Below, piece by piece: positions 16,195 to 25,413 of a stretch of 64,000 bases of DNA; within the stretch, counting starts at the first letter, position 1, and every line of letters begins with the position of its first letter. The stretch spans positions 70,024 to 134,023 of the forward strand of contig NZ_PJJM01000098.1 of assembly GCF_002929805.1 (NCBI RefSeq), given 5' to 3'. The position numbers were made by a program, and so were the translations under genes. A model generated the notes under the pieces. That model did no database searches. It was not told the DNA's origin and saw only the letters and a program-made list of their open reading frames with translations. The stretch is from Cryobacterium sp. Y50 (GTDB taxonomy: Bacteria > Actinomycetota > Actinomycetes > Actinomycetales > Microbacteriaceae).

Positions 16195-17802
16195 TTACTC
16201 GGCTGCGACCCGCTCTGCCTGGGTCAAAACGCTGCGCAGGCTTTCAAAGTACCCCGCCACAGCGTCGCGCTCAATTCTAATCTGCGCCATGCGATCTTCG
16301 GCGTCAGCGACCAGAGCCCGCGACCGTGTCGTAGCGTTCTCGACGAGGGCCGAAGCGCTGGTCTGGGCGTCGTGCAGAATGCGGGCGGCAGTCTCATCGG
16401 CGAGGTCCTTATTCGCCTTGGCCTCGGCGCGGGCTCCCGTGTCCAGCTGCTCGTTGAGCGCACGCAGTTCGAGCGTGCGCTCGGTGGTTTCGGCGAGCTG
16501 CCTGGCGGCATCCGTTTGGAATTTCTGCGCCAGCGCCACCGCTCCCTGGTGAAGGGTGAGGTGCTCCTGCTCTGCCTCGTCGCGGCGGGCTTTCAACTCG
16601 ACATCGAAGTCGGCTCGGACCTGGTCAATTTCTCGGGCCAGTTGGGCTGCCTCGTGCTGGCCGGTCGTGAGCGTGGCAGCGAGCTCGGTTTGCAGGTCGA
16701 TGCGCGCCTGCTCGGCCTCGGCCTCGGCCTCGAGGCGGGCTTGCTGGTTGTCCCGGGTCAGGTCGGCGCCGGCCTGTTCCACCTCGGCGGCGAGGGTGGC
16801 GCGTGCCTGCTCGATCTCGCGATCGGCCGTGGCGCGTTTGCGCTCGAGATCGCGGGCGAGATCGGTCTGCGCCTGCTCGCTCTCGATCTCGGCGACTGCG
16901 CGTGCCTGCTCGATCTCGCGGGCCACGTCGATGCGGCCCTGTTCCACCTCGGCGGCGAGCAGGGTGCGCGCCTGCTCGGCCTCGTGGGCGCGGCTCAGGC
17001 GGGCTTCTTCCGTGTCGCGCGCGAGATCCACGCGAGCCTGGTCGGTTTCGGCAGCCAGCGTCACGCGAGCCTGGTCCGTCTCCTGCTTCAGGGTCGCGCG
17101 CTGCTGGTCGAGTTCCAGTGCTACTTCGGCGCGAATGAGTTCTGTTTCGCGCGTCAGGCCGGCCGCTTCTTCGCGAGCCTCGGTGGCTTCACGCTGCGCG
17201 ACGACGCGCACCTCGGCGGCTTCGCGATCCGCTTCAGAACGGATGGCTGACACCTCGCGTTTCACCGTGGCCCGGGCCTCGGCCGCCTCGGTGGCGACGG
17301 TCCCGCGAATCAGCGAAGCGTCCCGGGCAGCGTCCTGTATGACCAGCGACTGCTCGTCCTGGGTGCGTGCGCGCAAGTCATCCGTTTCAACGCGAGCATC
17401 GTCGAGCAGTCGCCGTGCTTTGACGGCGGCGTCGGAAAGGGTTCGTTCGGCCTGCTCAGTGGAAGTCCGTCGCAGCTGCTCGACCTCGTCGCTGGTCGTG
17501 GCGCGCAGTTTCTCAGCGTCGATATCGGCCTGGGCGATCACACGGGTGGACTGTTCCTCGGCGACGCGCAGGGTGTTTTCCAGCTTCGTGCCCAGACCGG
17601 AGAACGTGGGACTGCCGACCTCTTCGATCTCTGCGGTGAGGTCATCGATGTGCGCGGCCAATCGTTTGACCTCGCGGCTGGCCTGAGCATTTTGGGTATT
17701 GGCCTGGATGAGTTGCCGGCGCAGGGATTGGACCGCCTTGGCGACCTCATCTTTGTCATAGCCGCGAAATACCTGGGTGAAATCGGCGTCGTCGTCAGAC
17801 AC
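16195..17802 (-). CDS. Long coiled-coil protein with N-terminal DivI1A motif (Scy/DivIVA-like)
   Basis: A 535-residue, almost wholly helical protein. The N-terminus carries a DivI1A motif (VFRGYDKDEVAKAVQSLRRQ). From residue 90 to 500 it is a continuous coiled coil, largely of 11-residue steps such as EQARATLAAEV, rich in Ala, Glu and Arg. Size and plan recall polar scaffolds of Actinobacteria (Scy, Wag31/DivIVA partners); exact orthology cannot be judged. GTG 17802 follows TAAGGAG. Its DNA is internally repetitive, which favours expansion or contraction of the rod. Confidence 0.75.
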   Translation of the reverse strand: MSDDDADFTQVFRGYDKDEVAKAVQSLRRQLIQANTQNAQASREVKRLAAHIDDLTAEIEEVGSPTFSGLGTKLENTLRVAEEQSTRVIAQADIDAEKLRATTSDEVEQLRRTSTEQAERTLSDAAVKARRLLDDARVETDDLRARTQDEQSLVIQDAARDASLIRGTVATEAAEARATVKREVSAIRSEADREAAEVRVVAQREATEAREEAAGLTRETELIRAEVALELDQQRATLKQETDQARVTLAAETDQARVDLARDTEEARLSRAHEAEQARTLLAAEVEQGRIDVAREIEQARAVAEIESEQAQTDLARDLERKRATADREIEQARATLAAEVEQAGADLTRDNQQARLEAEAEAEQARIDLQTELAATLTTGQHEAAQLAREIDQVRADFDVELKARRDEAEQEHLTLHQGAVALAQKFQTDAARQLAETTERTLELRALNEQLDTGARAEAKANKDLADETAARILHDAQTSASALVENATTRSRALVADAEDRMAQIRIERDAVAGYFESLRSVLTQAERVAAE

Positions 17803-17966
17803 TTGTACTCCTTACACATGGGGCCGGGCCCCTCAATGGATCGTGCATTACGGGGCACCCGTCCAATTTTAGTGTGTTGCTGCCCTGCACGGTACGCGCC
17901 GACCGCCAAGTGCGCGCGAAAGAGCTATTAGGCTCCTTTCAGGCGAACGGAGTAACGTAGAAAACC

Positions 17967-18062
17967 GTGTCTGAGGACTTTCAGTCACGTGGGTCAGCCA
18001 AAGTGACTGAACAGTACCAACCAGCTCAATTGCTGAAGGGTGATACGTGCGTTTTGTTCTAG
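17967..18062 (+). CDS. Candidate small leader ORF upstream of the 605-residue membrane protein
   Basis: A 31-codon frame, GTG 17967 to TAG 18062, reading MSEDFQSRGSAKVTEQYQPA then QLLKGDTCVLF. A TAACGT box (17953-17958) lies 8 nt before its GTG, the spacing of the leaderless genes here. It overlaps the GTG start of the next gene (18047) by 16 nt and covers that gene's ribosome site (GAAGGG), so its translation could couple or gate downstream translation. Too short for strong proof; a chance frame remains possible. Confidence 0.35.
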   Translation: MSEDFQSRGSAKVTEQYQPAQLLKGDTCVLF

Positions 18063-19864
18063 CCATCGTGGCATTCGTTCTCGCCGCCGTGATGATCGTG
18101 CTCGGCATCGCGCAGCGCACAATTCTGCTTGAACCGGCCTTCACTTCACTGAGCTCGACGGCCGCCGGCGAGACTTTGTACACAGTGATCGACCCGGGCG
18201 CCCTCGCGGCCTCCCCGGGGAGCCAGACAATCAACGTGCGCGGCGAGGGAACCATCTTTCTGGCCTACGGTCGCTCCGAAGACGTGGCCGCCTGGATCGG
18301 CGATGACGCCTACTCCACGGTGGCGCTGAGTGAGAAAACGGGCGAACTGACCTCCACAGTCACGGCTGCCGTCGAACCCGACACGGACGTCGACAGCTCG
18401 GACGAACCGGCTGCAGCGGATGCTGTCGAGCCCCTGATCGTCAGTCCGGCCGGTTCCGACCTGTGGCTCGAGGAGATCAGTGACACGGATTCGTTGACGA
18501 CCACGCAGACCCTCCCGGAGGGCATTTCGGTGCTCGTTGCTTCGGACGGAATCGAACCGGCGCCGGCGAGCATCCGTTTGTCGTGGGCGTCGGATAATTC
18601 CACACCGTGGGCCGGCCCACTGCTCGCCGGCGGCGCACTGCTGCTGCTGTTCGGACTCGTGTCGTACCTGCTGGCTCTGCTGCACCTGCGCCGGTCACGG
18701 CGACCGCGCCGCAACGTTCCGCGCGGACCACGCCTGCCGCGCGCCCCCCGACCGAAAGCCATCAAGGCCAGTCAGATCACCTCGCCGCGCCGCGGTATTG
18801 CCCGCCGCATAGCAATCCTGCCGATGATCCTGGTGTCCGGTCTCGCCCTGAGCGGATGCTCGGCCGACCTCTGGCCCGATTTCAGCGCGACGACGATGGA
18901 AACGGCGACCCCGACCCCGACTCCGGTGTCCACCGACTCGGTCGAAGCGGCCGCCGAGCTGGCACCGCCGGCCGTCACGGTCTCCCAGCTTGAGATCATC
19001 ATGGGCGAGATTTCGCTCCTGACGGCGGATGCCGACGCGACCCTCAACGCGGACACTCTTGCGACCCGCTTCACCGGCCCCGCGCTGGAACAGCGCCTGG
19101 CCAACTATGCGATACGGGCAGTCGACGCGACGGTGCCGCCACTGCTGGCGTTGCCGGGAGCCCCACTCACCTTCACGCTGCCTCAGCAGACGAATTCCTG
19201 GCCGCGAGTGGTGATGACTGTGATTCAGAACGAAACGGATGCCGAGATTCCACCAACCGCAATTATTCTGCAGCAAGAATCGCCGCGGGCGAACTATCTC
19301 ATCGAGTATGCCTTCCAGCTTGAACCCGCTGCGCGGGTACCCGAAGTTGCTCCGGCTCTGATCGGGGCGCCGGCGATCGCCCCCGACAACAAACTTCTGC
19401 TGTTGCCGCCGAACGAACTGGCCGCGGTCTACGCCGATGTGCTCCTGCGGGGCGCTGCGAGCCCGTCCGTCGGCTTGTTCGAAGACGAAGTGGATGCCTT
19501 CCGTGCCCAGTTTGACGCCAGCCGCGCCGACCGGCAGGCAGCCCTGCCCACCACCGCATCGATCGAATTCGGCACGGCGGCGGGGGACGGCGGCACCATC
19601 GCCCTGGCCACCAACGACTCCGGCAGCATCGTGGCGGTCAGCGTCAACGAGACCGAGATCGTCAAACCGATCAACGACGGTGCCACGGTCAGCCCGAGCG
19701 GGGCTGCCAGCAAGGCGCTGTCGGGAATCTCATCGTCGGCCAAGGGTATTCTCAACACCTACAGTGACCAGCTGTTGTTCTACGTGCCGACGGCCGGATC
19801 GAGCGACAAAATCATCCTCCTGGGCTTTGCCCAAGGCCTCACCAAATCTGCGGAGCTTCCATGA
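18047..19864 (+). CDS. Large membrane-anchored envelope protein of unknown function
   Basis: A 605-residue protein I do not assign to a family. A membrane helix occupies residues 4-22, then an extracytoplasmic beta-rich domain (about 30-180), a second helix near 188-208 (LLAGGALLLLFGLVSYLLALL) followed by a very basic loop (RRSRRPRRN), and a third hydrophobic stretch ending in a lipobox-like LALSGC near residue 275. The remaining 330 residues look secreted. The plan resembles a membrane protein fused to a second exported domain. GTG 18047 has GAAGGG upstream. It overlaps the next gene by ATGA. Confidence 0.75.
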   Translation: MRFVLAIVAFVLAAVMIVLGIAQRTILLEPAFTSLSSTAAGETLYTVIDPGALAASPGSQTINVRGEGTIFLAYGRSEDVAAWIGDDAYSTVALSEKTGELTSTVTAAVEPDTDVDSSDEPAAADAVEPLIVSPAGSDLWLEEISDTDSLTTTQTLPEGISVLVASDGIEPAPASIRLSWASDNSTPWAGPLLAGGALLLLFGLVSYLLALLHLRRSRRPRRNVPRGPRLPRAPRPKAIKASQITSPRRGIARRIAILPMILVSGLALSGCSADLWPDFSATTMETATPTPTPVSTDSVEAAAELAPPAVTVSQLEIIMGEISLLTADADATLNADTLATRFTGPALEQRLANYAIRAVDATVPPLLALPGAPLTFTLPQQTNSWPRVVMTVIQNETDAEIPPTAIILQQESPRANYLIEYAFQLEPAARVPEVAPALIGAPAIAPDNKLLLLPPNELAAVYADVLLRGAASPSVGLFEDEVDAFRAQFDASRADRQAALPTTASIEFGTAAGDGGTIALATNDSGSIVAVSVNETEIVKPINDGATVSPSGAASKALSGISSSAKGILNTYSDQLLFYVPTAGSSDKIILLGFAQGLTKSAELP

Positions 19865-20838
19865 CCAACCTGCCCCCGTCCAGTTCCAATTTGCGCGGAG
19901 CGGTTGACCTCTCCTCGCTCGTCAACCGTGGCCAGGCTGCAGCGCCTGCTACATCCGGTGCCGCTGCGGGACCAGCGGCCGGTGGCGCTCCGGCCGGTGT
20001 CGTGCCGGTGCCGAGCCTCGTGCTCGATGGCACCGACGCGAACTTCGGAGAGCTGCTCGAGTTGTCCTCGCGCGTGCCGGTGATCGTCGGACTTTGGGCC
20101 TCCCAAAGCGAACCTTCTACGGCACTGATGAGCGTGCTGGAGAAGCTGATCACCGATCTGGCCGGCCGGTTCGTGCTGGCCCGCGTCGATATTGATGCCA
20201 ACCCGCAACTCGCGCAGGCATTCCAAGCCCAGTCGGTACCGACGGTCGCCGCCGTCATCACCGGTCAGCCGGTACAGCTGTTCAACGGCCCGTTGGCCGA
20301 AGAACAGATCAGCGACGTGCTTAGCCGCGTGCTCGAACTCGCTGCCCAGCAGGGCGTGACCGGCACGGCCGAGGCGCCGGCCGTTGCCGCAGACGGAGAA
20401 CCGGCCGAGGTGGTTGAAGAGCCCCTGCCGCCGCACCACCTCGAAGCCTACGCCGCGATCGAGGCCGGTGACTATGCCACCGCGCAGAGTGAATACCGCA
20501 CGGCGCTCGCCCAGAACCCGAATGACACCATGGCCGTCGCCGGCCTTGCTCAGGTCAGCCTGCTGGCCCGCCTACAGGGCAAAACTATTGACCAGATTCG
20601 TAACGGTGCAGCATCCGCTCCCGATGATCTCGACGCACAGCTTCTAGTCGCCGACCTCGACTTGTCCGGTGGGCACATCGAGGATGCCTTTGATCGCCTG
20701 TTGAGCCTGTTTCCGGCCCAGCTTGCCCCTGGCCGCAACGCCATTCGCGAGCGCATCCTCGAGCTGTTCGAGGTCATCGGCCAAGACGACCCTCGGGTCC
20801 CTCCGACTCGCTCCCGTCTGACAGCCCTGCTCTACTGA
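19861..20838 (+). CDS. Thioredoxin-fold/TPR protein (YbbN/CnoX-like), no CxxC
   Basis: A 325-residue cytoplasmic protein: low-complexity Ala/Pro/Gly linker (residues 22-50), a thioredoxin fold (about 55-160) and a TPR-like helical domain (about 195-325, EAYAAIEAGDYATAQSEYRT). This is the plan of YbbN/CnoX chaperones, which protect clients and pass them to DnaK or GroEL. The position of the redox site reads WASQSEPS, so both cysteines are missing and a holdase role is favoured. It overlaps the upstream membrane-protein gene by 4 nt and converges on glgB. Confidence 0.85.
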   Translation: MTNLPPSSSNLRGAVDLSSLVNRGQAAAPATSGAAAGPAAGGAPAGVVPVPSLVLDGTDANFGELLELSSRVPVIVGLWASQSEPSTALMSVLEKLITDLAGRFVLARVDIDANPQLAQAFQAQSVPTVAAVITGQPVQLFNGPLAEEQISDVLSRVLELAAQQGVTGTAEAPAVAADGEPAEVVEEPLPPHHLEAYAAIEAGDYATAQSEYRTALAQNPNDTMAVAGLAQVSLLARLQGKTIDQIRNGAASAPDDLDAQLLVADLDLSGGHIEDAFDRLLSLFPAQLAPGRNAIRERILELFEVIGQDDPRVPPTRSRLTALLY

Positions 20839-20857
20839 TCGTCTCGCCTGAAGAGGG

Positions 20858-23206
20858 TTAGCGGCGAAGGCGCAGCCAGAGACCGGCCAGGGGAGGCAGG
20901 GTCAGGGTTGCAGAGGCGGGGCGACCGGCCCAGGGCTCGTTGTAGGCCTCGACGTTTCCTTGGTTACCCACCCCGGAGCCGCCGAAGTCGCTGGCATCCG
21001 TATTGAGAATCTCTTCCCACGCTCCGGCGAACGGCAGACCGACTCGGTAGCCGGTGTGCGGCTGCCCGGCGAAGTTGAAAAAGCAGGCCACCGGAACGCC
21101 GTGGTTGTCCCAGCGCAGAAACGACACGACGTTTTGGCTGGCGGCGCCGGCGTCGAGAATCTCGAACCCACCCGCATCGTTGTCGCGGCTCCACAGGCTC
21201 GCGTTGTCGCGGTAGACCCGGTTGAGCTGACCGACCAGGTTGAACAGGCCGCGGTGCGCCGGCTGATCGAGCATCCACCAGTCCAGTGCGCGCTCCTCGC
21301 TCCACTCCGAACGCTGTCCGAACTCGCTGCCCATGAACAACAGTTGTTTGCCCGGGTGCGCCCACATGAACGAGAGATAGGCGCGCACGTTCGCAAGCTG
21401 CTGCCAGGAATCGCCGGGCATCTTCGAGACCAGGGCGCCCTTACCGTGTACGACCTCGTCGTGGCTGATCGGCAGCAGAAAATTTTCGCTGAACGCATAG
21501 ATGAACGAGAACGTGATCTCGTTGTGATGATACGACCGGTACATCGGGTCGACCTGCATATACTCGAGCGAATCGTGCATCCAGCCCATGTTCCACTTGA
21601 AGCCGAAACCGAGCCCGCCGCCGCTGGTCGGGGACGTCACCCCTCCCCAGTTGGTGGATTCCTCGGCGATCATGATGGTGCCGGGATTACGCTTGTAGGC
21701 GGTCGCGGTGATCTCCTGCAGCAGGCTGATCGCCTCGAGGTTCTCGTTGCCGCCATACTGGTTCGGCTCCCACTGGCCGTCTGCCCGCGAATAGTCGAGG
21801 TAGAGCATCGAGGCGACCGCGTCGACGCGCAGGGCATCAATGTGGAATTCCTCGAGCCAGTACAGGGCATTCGCGACGAGGAAGTTGCGCACCTGCAGCT
21901 GACCGAAGTCGAAGATGTAGGTGCCCCAGTCCAGCTGTTCACCGCGGCGCGGGTCCGGGTGCTCGTATAGGGCCTGGCCGTCGAAGCGGGCGAGGGCGAA
22001 GTCATCCTTCGGAAAGTGGCCGGGCACCCAATCCATGACCACGCCGATGCCGGCCTGGTGCAGCCGGTCGATCAGGTAGCGCAGGTCGTCTGGCGAGCCG
22101 AAACGGCTGGTCGGCGCGTAATAGCCGCTGACCTGATAGCCCCACGATCCGCCAAACGGATGCTCAGCCAGGGGCATGAATTCCACATGCGTGAAGCTGA
22201 GTTCGTTCAGGTACCCGACCAGCTCGTCGGCGAGTTCCCGGTAACCGAGCCCGGGTCGCCAGGAGCCCACGTGCATCTCATAGATGCTCATCGCCTGGTT
22301 GTGCGGATCGTTGGCGCTGCGGTTGGCGAGCCATTCGGCATCCGCCCACTCGTAGTTGGATGCGGTAACGACCGACGCCGTCTGTGGCGGAACTTCGGCG
22401 AGGCGGGCCATCGGGTCGGCCTTTTCGACCCAGACGCCGGACTGCGCGAGCAGCTGGAACTTGTAGTTGGTGCCGAGCGCGAGGCCCGGAATGAACAATT
22501 CCCACACGCCGGTGCTGCCCATGTTGCGCATGGCGTGGGTGGAGCCGTTCCATCCGTTGAAGTCACCGATGACCCGCGCGGCCTGCGCGTGCGGTGCCCA
22601 GACGGCAAACGAGGTACCGGTCGAAGGGGCCGTGACGCCCTGGTGCTGACGGTGGTGTGCCCCGAGAACGTCCCACAGGCGTTCGTGGCGGCCCTCGCCG
22701 ATCAGATGCAGATCCAGTTCGCCGAGGGTCGGAATGAAACGGTACGGGTCGTCGCAGATCCACGGTGGCGCAGACTTATAGCGGGCCTCGATCGTGTAGT
22801 CGCTGAGCCCGACGGTGCTGTCCCCCTGCCAGATGCCGTGCGCAAGGTGAGCCAGCTCAACGTGCGACCCGTTGGCGAGAATCGCAAACACTTCGGTGGC
22901 GAGCGGTCGCAGCGCTCGGATGATGACGAGCGGGTCAGACACGCCGGCCGGGTGGGCAAGGTGTTGGCCGAGAATCTCGTGCGGGTTGTAGTACCGGCCG
23001 GCGGCGACGGCCTCGAGCACATGCTCGGGGATGGGCGCGGGTTCCATCGGGGCCGAGTTCTTCTGGGCTTTGCTGGGCACGGATTTCGGGGACTGTGCTT
23101 TCTTGCCGTCGATTTTCTTTGCCGGACCCTTCGGGCTTGTGGACTCGTGCTTGTTGTTTTTCTGGTGTTTCTTGTCTTTCTTGTCTTTCTCTTTGTGACC
23201 GCTCAT
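20858..23206 (-). CDS. glgB: 1,4-alpha-glucan branching enzyme with lysine-rich N-terminal extension
   Basis: A 782-residue GH13 branching enzyme forming alpha-1,6 branches in glycogen. Key residues are seen in DWVPGHF, the nucleophile segment RVDAVASMLYLDYSR, the acid/base EEST and the SHDEVVHGK region; an N-terminal CBM48 lies around residues 110-230. The first 55 residues are exceptional: about 30% lysine in short KxK and KK runs, not needed for the fold. ATG 23206 overlaps the glgE stop (ATGA), so glgE and glgB are translationally coupled; the frame extending to 23293 would intrude into glgE. Confidence 0.95.
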   Translation of the reverse strand: MSGHKEKDKKDKKHQKNNKHESTSPKGPAKKIDGKKAQSPKSVPSKAQKNSAPMEPAPIPEHVLEAVAAGRYYNPHEILGQHLAHPAGVSDPLVIIRALRPLATEVFAILANGSHVELAHLAHGIWQGDSTVGLSDYTIEARYKSAPPWICDDPYRFIPTLGELDLHLIGEGRHERLWDVLGAHHRQHQGVTAPSTGTSFAVWAPHAQAARVIGDFNGWNGSTHAMRNMGSTGVWELFIPGLALGTNYKFQLLAQSGVWVEKADPMARLAEVPPQTASVVTASNYEWADAEWLANRSANDPHNQAMSIYEMHVGSWRPGLGYRELADELVGYLNELSFTHVEFMPLAEHPFGGSWGYQVSGYYAPTSRFGSPDDLRYLIDRLHQAGIGVVMDWVPGHFPKDDFALARFDGQALYEHPDPRRGEQLDWGTYIFDFGQLQVRNFLVANALYWLEEFHIDALRVDAVASMLYLDYSRADGQWEPNQYGGNENLEAISLLQEITATAYKRNPGTIMIAEESTNWGGVTSPTSGGGLGFGFKWNMGWMHDSLEYMQVDPMYRSYHHNEITFSFIYAFSENFLLPISHDEVVHGKGALVSKMPGDSWQQLANVRAYLSFMWAHPGKQLLFMGSEFGQRSEWSEERALDWWMLDQPAHRGLFNLVGQLNRVYRDNASLWSRDNDAGGFEILDAGAASQNVVSFLRWDNHGVPVACFFNFAGQPHTGYRVGLPFAGAWEEILNTDASDFGGSGVGNQGNVEAYNEPWAGRPASATLTLPPLAGLWLRLRR

Positions 23207-25332
23207 GCTGGGTCCCAAGTGTGCGGTGTGACGTGCAGAATATGTACCGGCTCTGTGAACGCGTCGAGTCGCACAAAGTTGTCGGCCGCCCAAGTCCAGG
23301 TGGCTCCGGAGACCAGATCGTGCACGTCAAAGCTGTCACCGCGTGCAATACCGAACCGGGTGACGTCCAGGTGCACGATACTTTCGCGCACGGAGTGCGG
23401 GTCGACGTTGGCGACGATAATGAGGGCATCCGCTTGGCCGGTGCCGGTGAACGCGGCGTCGAGGTACTTGCTATAGACCAGAATCGAGTCGTCGTCACTG
23501 GCATGGATATCGAGGTTACGCAGTTGCGCGAACGCCGGATGCTTCGCCCGAATGCGGTTGAGCAGCGTGAGGTAGGGTGCGAGGGATTTGCCGAGCTCCT
23601 CGGCCTTGCTCCAGTCGCGCGGCCGATACTCGTACTTCTCGTTGTCGATATTCTCTTCGGCGCCGGGCCGGGCGACGTTCTCGAAGAGGTCGAAACCCGC
23701 GTACACACCCCAGCTGGGCGCTGCCGTCGCGGCGAGGGCCGCGCGAATCTTGAACGCGGCCGGGCCGCCGAACTGCAGGTATTCGGTAAGAATATCCGGC
23801 GTGTTCACGAACAGGTTGGGGCGCAGAAAGTCTGCCGTGTCGGTGGCGAGGCCGTCAAAGAATTCCTCGAGCTCAGTCTTCGTGTTGCGCCAGGTGAAGT
23901 AGGTGTACGACTGCTGAAAGCCGACCTTGCCGAGCGCCTGCATGAGCGCCGGGCGGGTGAACGCTTCGGCCAGAAACACCACGTCGGGGTCGGTCGCATT
24001 GACCTCCGCGATGAGCCACTCCCAGAAGTCCAGCGGCTTGGTGTGCGGGTTATCGACCCGGAAGATGCGCACGCCAAGGCTGATCCAGTAGCGCAGCAGG
24101 CGCAGCGCCTCGAGCCGGATGCCGGCCGGATCGTTGTCGAAATTGATCGGGTAGATGTCCTGATATTTTTTCGGCGGGTTTTCGGCGTAGGCGATGGTGC
24201 CGTCGGGCAGGGTCGTGAACCACTCCGGGTGCTCTTGTACCCAGGGATGGTCTGGGGAGGCCTGCAGGGCAAAGTCGAGGGCAATCTCAATGCCGAGGCC
24301 GGCCGCCTTTTTCAGAAAGGACGTGAAGTCGGCGATGGTACCGAGATCGGGGTGGATAGCGTCGTGACCGCCGTCGGCCGATCCGATCGCCCAGGGCGAT
24401 CCAGGATCGCCGGCGGCTACGGTGAGTGAGTTGTTCGGACCCTTACGGAAGGCCTGCCCGATCGGGTGGATCGGCGGCAGGTAGAGCACGTCGAAACCCA
24501 TCGCCGCGACGGCGGGGAGACGCTTCGCAGCGGTGCGGAACGTTCCGCTCTTCCAACTTCCATCTTTTTGCCGAACGGCGCCCTCCGAGCGCGGGAAGAA
24601 CTCGTACCACGAACCCACCCCGGCCCTGGCACGTTCGACGATTATGGTGCGTTCGGCCGAGAGCGAAGCCAGCCCGGCGAGGGGGTGGGTGGCGATGGCT
24701 TGCCGCAGCGCGGCATCCGCTACCGCGAGTAGTCGTGTGGCGTCCGGTTTGCTGGTGTCGGCGAGGGCGGTCGCTGCAGCCTGAAACAGGCGGCGGGCCG
24801 CGAGCGGGCGATTCTGGTCGATGCCGCCCTGCAGCATCAGCGCGCCGCCGATACTGAACATGAGTTCTACGTCGATGCCGGCCGGAACCTTGATCTGCGC
24901 GTTGTGTTCCCAGGTGGCGAACTCGTCGGCGTAGGCGCGCACCCGATACCGCCAGTGGCCAGCGACGCCGAGGAGCACCGGCACGCCGTAACGGTCGGTC
25001 CCCTCGCCCTGCAGTAGCATGGGATGCCGGGTTTCGCTGCCGTCGGGCGCCGTGAGCTGCAGGTCGACACCGATCAGGTCGTGGCCCTCACGAAAAGCGG
25101 TGGCGCCGAACGGTACGACCTCGCCGGCGAAGGCGCGGGCCGGCCACTGATTGTCGTTCAGTTGGGGCGAGAGGTCGAGCACAGGAATGCGACCAACGGC
25201 CGCGCGGGACGCAACGCCGGCTGCCTGCGGAGACGCACCGGTCTTGGCGCTGCTCGATGTTATCGGCAGAGTCGTCTTTTTTGCTGCTGTCTTGGCCACA
25301 GAACGACCGTAGCGTGAAAGCATGGCAATCAT
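23203..25332 (-). CDS. glgE: Alpha-1,4-glucan:maltose-1-phosphate maltosyltransferase
   Basis: A 709-residue GH13_3 enzyme adding maltose from maltose-1-phosphate to alpha-glucan. Diagnostic segments are YLPPIHPIGQAFRKGPNN, the nucleophile in FRVDNPHTKP and the acid in FLAEAFTRP. The first 45 residues are Ala/Lys/Ser-rich and probably disordered. Two ATGs, 25332 and 25323, and a GTG further on could serve as start; none has a strong ribosome site. It is transcribed with glgB and divergently from glgP, with only 81 nt between the starts. Confidence 0.93.
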   Translation of the reverse strand: MIAMLSRYGRSVAKTAAKKTTLPITSSSAKTGASPQAAGVASRAAVGRIPVLDLSPQLNDNQWPARAFAGEVVPFGATAFREGHDLIGVDLQLTAPDGSETRHPMLLQGEGTDRYGVPVLLGVAGHWRYRVRAYADEFATWEHNAQIKVPAGIDVELMFSIGGALMLQGGIDQNRPLAARRLFQAAATALADTSKPDATRLLAVADAALRQAIATHPLAGLASLSAERTIIVERARAGVGSWYEFFPRSEGAVRQKDGSWKSGTFRTAAKRLPAVAAMGFDVLYLPPIHPIGQAFRKGPNNSLTVAAGDPGSPWAIGSADGGHDAIHPDLGTIADFTSFLKKAAGLGIEIALDFALQASPDHPWVQEHPEWFTTLPDGTIAYAENPPKKYQDIYPINFDNDPAGIRLEALRLLRYWISLGVRIFRVDNPHTKPLDFWEWLIAEVNATDPDVVFLAEAFTRPALMQALGKVGFQQSYTYFTWRNTKTELEEFFDGLATDTADFLRPNLFVNTPDILTEYLQFGGPAAFKIRAALAATAAPSWGVYAGFDLFENVARPGAEENIDNEKYEYRPRDWSKAEELGKSLAPYLTLLNRIRAKHPAFAQLRNLDIHASDDDSILVYSKYLDAAFTGTGQADALIIVANVDPHSVRESIVHLDVTRFGIARGDSFDVHDLVSGATWTWAADNFVRLDAFTEPVHILHVTPHTWDPA

Positions 25333-25400
25333 GCCAGTCTCGCCCGCCTCGCCTGCGGGACGCGAACAATCGGCGTTACGTGTTCAACATCTGGCACCCC

Positions 25401-25413
25401 TAAGGTTGTCCTC
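25401..25413 (+). promoter_or_regulatory. Leaderless promoter of glgP, TAAGGT-N7-GTG
   Basis: TAAGGT at 25401-25406 is 7 nt before GTG 25414 with no ribosome site. It shares the short divergent region with glgE. Confidence 0.55.

Noticed and set aside
16372..17686. Plus-strand frames of up to 376 codons opposite the coiled-coil gene
   Set aside because: Serine/arginine or leucine/glycine low-complexity translations produced by the repetitive rod sequence on the other strand.
22016..24429. Long plus-strand frames opposite glgB and glgE
   Set aside because: GC-rich third-position shadows of clearly real GH13 genes; no start signals or motifs.
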